Below are positions 58,473-64,000 of a stretch of 64,000 bases of DNA, piece by piece. Each line of letters starts with the position of its first letter. Within the stretch, counting starts at the first letter, position 1. Under the pieces are notes generated by a model. That model worked only from the letters and a program-made list of their open reading frames with translations, was not told where the DNA came from and searched no databases. The stretch comes from Apium graveolens (Eukaryota; Streptophyta; Magnoliopsida; Apiales; Apiaceae), in NCBI RefSeq assembly GCF_009905375.1, contig NC_133649.1, forward strand, positions 224,833,275 to 224,897,274, written 5' to 3'. Position numbers and translations under genes: made by a program.

Positions 58473-58484
58473 TGGTATCAGAGC
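58473..58484 (+). promoter_or_regulatory. Primer binding site of SIRE-B (tRNA-iMet)
   Basis: TGGTATCAGAGC, two bases after the LTR end at 58470. Confidence 0.95.
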
Positions 58485-58526
58485 TTTTCTGTTAACACAC
58501 ATACAGTAAAGATCCAAATAACAATC

Positions 58527-60850
58527 ATGTCTGAAGAAACACAAACCCCAACTAAGCCCACCAAAACTCAAGAAACTCAAAACACTCAAACCCACAGTCG
58601 ATATGAGACAATCAGGGTTCCCATACTGAGACCATCTGAGTATCCCATATGGAAAGTGAAGATGGCTATATTTCTGGAAGCTACAGATCCAGAATACCTT
58701 GACAGAATTAATGAAGGACCATATAAGCCTACCAAGCTCTCTGTTGCAGTTGCTGATCAACCAGCAAAGACCATACCAAAGGAGAGAAGTGAATACACAC
58801 CTGAAGATATCTCATCTATTGCCAAAGATGCAAGGGTAAGGCATTTGTTGCCTAGTGTAATTGATAATGTCATATCAAATAGGGTAATTGGATGCAAGAC
58901 TGTAAAGGAGATATGGGATGCTTTGGAGACAAGATGCCAGGGAACTGATGCAATAAAAAAGAACAGAAGAACTATACTCACTCAAGAGTATGAGTACTTT
59001 GACTGAAAAACTGATGAGTCATTAACTGATTTATATGACAGGTTTGTCAAACTCTTGAATGATCTGTCACTGGTGGACAAGGAATATGATCTTGAAGATT
59101 CAAATTTAAAATTCCTTTTAGCTCTTCCTGAAAATTGGGATTTGAAGTCTACTACCATAAAAGACAACTATTACCTTACTGAAACTACTCTTGATGAAAT
59201 TTATGGTATGCTCAAGACTTATGAACTTGAGATGGATCAAAGGAGCAAGAGGCATGGAAGAAAGTCAAGGACAGTTGCTCTTAAAGTTGAGGAGGAATCT
59301 CCTAAAGTTGTTATCTCAAAGAAGGGCAAAGGAAAGGCTCTCATCATAAAGTCTGATTCAGAGTCATCATATTCTGAAAGTTTACCTGAAGTTGATATTG
59401 ATGCAGAGATGATGCAACTGTGTGCTCTTATAGTGAAGGGTATCACAAAGATAGCCTACAAGAAATTCAGAAAGGGCAAGAATTTTTCCAGGAAAGGTGG
59501 AAGTTCTGATAAGAAAGGGTTCAGAAAGTCTGAAGGCAAAGGAGGAAAGTCTGACAGAGGAGACAACTCAAATGTCAAATGCTGCAATTTTGGTGAAAGA
59601 GGCCACATATACCCTGACTGCAAGAAAGGAAAAAGTGATAAAGGCAAGACACTTGTCACAAAGAAGAAAAGCTGGACAGACACTTCAGATTCTGAAGATG
59701 AGGTGGACTATGCCTTGATGGCAAATGCTGATAGCAGTCCTGAAACTGCTGAATTGAAGGTACCTCAAACAACCTTTGCTTTTCATATTGATGATATTAC
59801 TGAGTTGAGATTATACCTTAAAACCATGTTCATTAGTTTTAGAAATCAGACTTTAACATGTAAAAGATTAACATCTGAAAATCTTGATCTTAAAAACAGA
59901 AATGACTATTTAGAAAAGGAGTTAATTTTTCTTCATCAAACTAAGAAAGAAAGGGATGAGGCTTTGTATGTTAGAGATGAAGTGCTAAAATAAAATGAAT
60001 CTCTAAAAACTAATTTAGAAAAGGAAAGAGAGATCATCAGAACTTGGACTAACTCTGGAAGAACAACTCAAAATTTACTAAGTAGTGGAAACTGGAAAGA
60101 GGGCTTAGGTTATGGAGATGATAAAAGTGAGAGAAACTGTGCAAATTGAGCCAATTATTGTTAAACAGACTGCTAAGCCAAAGGTAAATCCTGTTAAATT
60201 TATAGCAAAAACTGTTATGTCTGATTCTGAAAAGATGAAAGATTCTAAGACAGAAGTAAAAGAAAGTCAACTTCTGACAAATTAAAACAGGATAAACCAG
60301 CTGAAGTAAACATAGGCTTAATGACCAAGAAGCAGCTTAAGCATAAGCTGAAAGAGATTAGAAATGTGAACAAGGTAAATGAAGCTAGGAAAAATAGGAA
60401 TGGAAAGGAAGGTATGAATAAAAGCAATAATTATATGCCTGTTCCTAATGCTCATAGAAAGAAATGTTACAACTGTAGAAAATCTAACCATCTTGCTTCT
60501 TTTTGCAGGAAAAATAAAGATATAAACTTTTTACCTCCTAATTCAGAAATTAAGAGTCAGTCTGTTAGGTTTAAACCACAAAATCCTTGTTTTCATTGTG
60601 GTAGTTTATGACATTCCATTTATACTTGTAAGGAATATCATAGTTTGTACTATGATTATTATCAAATAAAACCTTCTTTGAAGAAAGTTAGTGTAATTCC
60701 TTCTAGTGTAAATTCTGATGCAAAGTCTGATATAAAGTCTGATAAACAGCGTGTTAGCATAAACTCTGAAATTAAATCCGCTACAAATGCTAACAAACTT
60801 AATAAGTCCAAAGGATCCAAGCAAGTCCGGGTCCTTAAAACTAACCAATA
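58527..60850 (+). pseudogene. gag: SIRE-B gag with coiled-coil tail, several stops
   Basis: The ATG at 58527 (MSEETQTPTKPTKTQ) is the first after the PBS. The capsid-like part (IRVPILRPSEYPIWKVKM onward) contains a TGA at 59004-59006 and continues in the same frame from 59007. A basic region (GRKSRTVALK), an acidic Ser/Glu patch, a lysine/glycine-rich stretch and a first knuckle (CCNFGERGHIYPDC, altered at its second cysteine) follow. A coiled coil (RLTSENLDLKNRNDYLEKEL) ends at TAA 59991-59993. Two compensating frameshifts lie near 60135 and 60265. A second complete knuckle (CYNCRKSNHLASFC, about 60469-60510) and a third partial one (CFHCGSL, stop, HSIYTC) come next. The layout is typical of SIRE gag. 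Not functional. Confidence 0.88.
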
Positions 60851-60851
60851 G

Positions 60852-62531
60852 TGGTCTTTGTGATTGCAGGGCAACAGGAAAAACATCCTAGTTCTGGACA
60901 GTGGATGTTCAGGACATATGACTGGAAATAAAACCCTGTTATCAGACTTTGTGGAGAAAGCTGGCCCAGGAGTTTCTTATGGAGATGGCAATATGGGAAA
61001 AACTCTGGGATATGGCAATATCAATATTGGGAATGTCATCATTGAAACAGTAGATCTTGTCTCAGGACTTTAACACAATCTGCTAAGTGTGAGTCAAATC
61101 TGTGACAAAGGTTATCATGTGGATTTCTTTGAAGAACACTGTGAAGTTGTAAGTAATTCTACAGGAAAAATGGTTCTGAAAGGTTACAGGCATGGTAACA
61201 TATATGAAGCCAGACTTTCAATAAATTCTGATGGTAATGCAATCTGTCTGTTAAGTAGAGCATCAATTGAAGAAAGCTGGAATTGGCACAAGAGACTCTC
61301 TCATTTAAATTTCAACAACATAAATGAGCTAGTAAAGAAAGATCTTGTGAGAGGACTTCCAAAATCAGTATTTCCTCCTGATGGCCTTTGTGATTCATGT
61401 CAAAAGGAAAAATAAAGAAAATCTTCATTCAAGAGCAAAACTGAATCCTCAATTCTTGAGCCTTATCACATACTGCATGTTGATCTATTTGGTCCAGTCA
61501 ATGTCATGTCAATTGGAAAGAAGAAATATGCTATGGTTATAGTGGATGAGTTCACAAGATACACTTGGGTGTATTTCTTGCTCAAGAAGAATAAAACTGC
61601 ATATACTCTAACTGATCATATCAGACAGCTGGATAAGTTGGTCAAAGATTCTGTTAAAATAATAACAGGTGATAATGACACTGAGTTCAAGAATTCAACC
61701 ATGGAAGAGTTCTGCAAAGAGCATGAAATAAAGCTGGAATTTTCTGCACCTGGAACTCCACAGCAAAACGGAGTTATAGAAAGAAAGAACAGGACTCTCA
61801 TTGAAGCTGCACAAGCTATGCTTGATGAAGCAAAGCTGCCAACCTACTTTTGGGCTGAAGCTGTGCAGACTGCTTGTTTTACAAAGAATGCTACACTCAT
61901 AAACAAGCATGGAAAAACACCATATGAGATGGTAAAGAAAAAGAAGCCAAATCTAAAATACTTTCATGTATTTGGATGTAAGTGTTTTGTTCTTAAGACT
62001 CATCCTGAACAGCTGTCAAAGTTTGATTTAAAAGCTGATGAAGAAATTTTTGTTGGATATCCAATTTCCACAAAAGCCTTCAGAGTCTACAATTTAAGAA
62101 CAAGGGTTGTCATGGAATCTATTAATGTCTCTTTTGATGATAAAAAGATTACTGGACTTGAAGATTTCAATGATCATGATCAGCTGAGATTTGAAAATGA
62201 AGATTTAAATTCTGATTCTGTAAATTCTGATGGCTTAAATCCTGATCCTGTAAGTTCTGATGGGTTAAATTCTGATGTCATTGAAACTGTGGTAACAACT
62301 CCAAGGGAAAATGCACCTGTTCAGGGGAAGCAAGCTGAAGATCCTACCACAACTCAAGACTCTCAAGAAGCATCAGAACCTGTCTCTGGCTCTTCAAGTT
62401 CTGATTCATCAAAATCTGATGAGCCAAATTCTGATAATTCTGGAAACTCTGATTCTTCAAATCCTGAAGAACCCAACTCAAATTCTGAAGTCTCAGAGAG
62501 CATAACTACAGGGGGCATCAGAAAATGCTGA
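60852..62531 (+). pseudogene. pol: SIRE-B protease and integrase
   Basis: Same frame as gag. After a TAG (60849) and a TGA (60861) the aspartic protease reads LVLDSGCSGHMTGNKTLLSD with the catalytic DSG. A TAA (61071) follows, then HNLLSVSQICDKG. The integrase zinc region shows WNWHKRLSHLNFNNINELV and CDSCQKEK, with a TAA (61413) next. The core has all three acidic residues: LHVDLFGPV, IITGDNDTEF and NGVIERKNRT. The tail after EEIFVGYP becomes a repetitive Ser/Asp/Asn/Pro-rich linker (about 62200-62500). The frame is lost at a run of five G (62511-62515). It would integrate the cDNA if intact; the stops prevent this. Confidence 0.9.
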
Positions 62532-63566
62532 TGGAGGCAGCATGGATCATGGGGGAGGATCTGGTTCTAGAGAACAACTTCCATCTGTAAGGAAGTGGAC
62601 AAAAGTACATACACCTGACTTAATAACTGGAGTTCCGGAAGCAGGTGTCAGAACTAGAACAGCAACATCAAATGAATGTCTCTATCATTCCTTTTTATCT
62701 CAGACTGAACCAAAGAAAGTAGATGAAGCTCTTCAAGATGCTGATTGGGTGAAATCAATGCAGGAAGAGTTAAATGAATTTGAAAGAAATAAATCCTGGA
62801 CCCTAGTGCCAAGACCAAAGAACAGATCAATTGTTGGCACAAAATGGGTGTTCACAAACAAAACTAACAGTGATGTCATAATTACAAGGAATAAAGCAAG
62901 ACTGGTTGCTAAAGGTTACTCTCAACAAGAGGGTATTGATTATGATGAAACATTTGCACCAGTTGCAAGATTGGAAGCCATAAGAATCTTTTTGGCTTAT
63001 GCTGCTCACAAGAAGTTTAAAGTATTTCAAATGGATGTGAAAAGTGCTTTTCTCAATGGAGAATTGGAAGAAGAACTATATGTTGAACAACCTCCAGGAT
63101 TTGTAGATCCAAAATTTCCTAATCATGTCTACAGACTTGATAAAGTACTTTATGGCCTTAAGCAAGCTCCAAGAGCATGGTATGAGACTTTAGCTCAATT
63201 TCTTCTGAAAAGTGGATTTAACAGAGGCACAATTGATAAAATACTGTTCTACCTCAATCATGGAAATGACTTACTTTTGGTACAGATATATGTTGCTGAT
63301 ATCATCTTTGGTTCTACAAATGTCAAACTCTGTGAAAGGTTTGCAACGCTAATGCAGTCAAGATATCAAATGAGTATGATGGGAGAACTTAGCTATTTTC
63401 TGGAACTTCAATTCAAGCAAAATGAAAAAGGTACTTTCATAAATCAATCCAAGTACACCGGAAATTTACTCAAGAAATTTGGAATGCAAGACTGTTCAAC
63501 TACATCCACTCCCATGGCCACTGCAACCAAGTTAGATAAAGATACTGGAGCATCAGTAGTACTAAC
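62532..63566 (+). pseudogene. pol: SIRE-B reverse transcriptase with mutated active site
   Basis: Open frame with first ATG at 62542, though the domain is really part of the polyprotein. Conserved blocks: [71 protein letters not shown] and [15 protein letters not shown]. The catalytic motif is YVAD (residues 250-253): the codon at 63295-63297 is GCT where Copia RTs have an aspartate codon. Losing this metal-binding residue should abolish polymerisation. The frame is lost near 63565. Confidence 0.92.
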
Positions 63567-63799
63567 TACAGAGGTATAATTGGCTCTTTACTCTATTTAA
63601 CTGCAAGTAGACCTGATATCATGTATGCTACCTGCCTTTGTGCAAGATTTCAGGCTGATCCAAGAGAACCTCATCTAATAGCTGTGAAAAGAATTTTCAA
63701 GTACCTTAAGGGTACAACTGATCTAGGATTGTGGTATCCTAGAGAATAAGACTTTAAGCTAATAGGTTACTCAGATGTAGATTTTGCAGGATGCAAAAT
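63567..63799 (+). pseudogene. pol: SIRE-B RNase H start, cut by an LTR
   Basis: A shifted frame reads [20 protein letters not shown], then RIFKYLKGTTDLGLWYPRE, a TAA, then DFKLIGYSDVDFAGCKI. This is the usual RT/RNase H junction of Copia; the GYSDxDFAG block carries the first RNase H aspartate. At 63800 it stops at TGTTAG of another LTR. Confidence 0.88.
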
Positions 63800-64000
63800 T
63801 GTTAGTCCCTTAACAATATGACAAGAATTACAGAAGGGGGGTTGAATAGAATTCTTGAAACTTTTTCTTGAAATAAAAATATTCTAACTCAAATATATAT
63901 ATAAGTGTGAATTGATTAGCACAATGCGGAATAGTTACTTAAATGAATCAAAACACAAGTAATTAAAAACAAGAGTCTTTAAAAACTTTCTAGTGGATTT
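63800..64000 (-). repeat. LTR of a further Copia element, cut by the window end
   Basis: TGTTAGTCCC followed by AGAAGGGGGGTTGAATA resembles the start of the Copia-2 LTR (TGTTAGGTCCC, AGAAGGGGGGTTGAATA at 11550-11590). It lies directly in SIRE-B coding sequence without a PBS, so this is the outer end of a minus-strand 3' LTR or a solo LTR. Possible target duplication bases are AAAAT at 63795-63799. Confidence 0.75.

Larger units (their letters stand above)
58441..63799 (+). mobile_element. SIRE-B, SIRE-type Copia element, 5' and 3' truncated
   Basis: Plus-strand order: LTR tail, iMet PBS, gag with long coiled-coil tail, protease, integrase, RT, RNase H. RNase H is cut at 63799 by another LTR. 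Nearly all pieces from 58527 to 62531 lie in one frame, broken by in-frame stops; frame shifts occur near 60135, 60265, 62511 and 63565. The long Ser/Asp-rich linker between integrase and RT is notable. Confidence 0.9.

Overview
The window looks like nuclear DNA of a flowering plant, probably a eudicot. I recognise no host gene, tRNA or rRNA gene. The sequence is AT-rich, intergenic-type chromatin built almost entirely of nested LTR retrotransposons. The evidence is tRNA-iMet primer binding sites, TG...CA long terminal repeats, matching 5-bp target duplications, and plant-type Ty1/Copia and chromodomain Ty3/Gypsy gag-pol reading frames. A short chloroplast rpoC1 fragment is also present. The species cannot be named from the sequence alone.

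Layout. 1-8477: a minus-strand Ty1/Copia element (Copia-1) with a complete 1.5-kb 5' LTR on the right and its 3' LTR cut by the window edge. It is inserted in an older SIRE-like Copia remnant (8478-13271: protease relic, gag, PBS, LTR). 13348-14159: a related LTR-like piece. 14160-14488: a gag scrap. From 14489 a minus-strand SIRE-type element (SIRE-A) starts with its 3' LTR. That LTR is split by Gypsy-1 (14533-28475, minus, TSD gtgtt). The unusual non-gag-pol ORF of SIRE-A (29148-29716 and 57199-58324) is split by Gypsy-3 (29722-57198, plus, TSD caagg). Gypsy-3 is itself split by Gypsy-2 (38486-52123, minus, TSD ggaac). At 58441-58470 SIRE-A abuts head-to-head a plus-strand SIRE element (SIRE-B, to 63799), whose RNase H is interrupted by another LTR at 63800.

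How the parts work together. Each element would normally encode gag (particle), protease, reverse transcriptase/RNase H and integrase, primed by tRNA-iMet. None here has an intact pol: there are stops, frameshifts, a mutated RT active site (SIRE-B) and an integrase core deletion (Gypsy-2). Gypsy-1 has nearly identical LTRs but a wrecked interior, which suggests it was mobilised in trans by a relative.

Most interesting signals: (1) a proline-rich ORF upstream of gag in two Gypsy families, open in the element whose pol is destroyed; (2) arrays of hairpins and tandem repeats in the very long LTRs, including three tandem hairpins with the same loop and changing stems in Gypsy-3, and an LTR-terminal hairpin shared by all three families; (3) conserved splice-donor-like motifs in those LTRs; (4) a 565-codon SIRE ORF of unknown function whose frame is intact across a 27-kb nested insertion; (5) a plastid rpoC1 fragment pasted into one LTR only.
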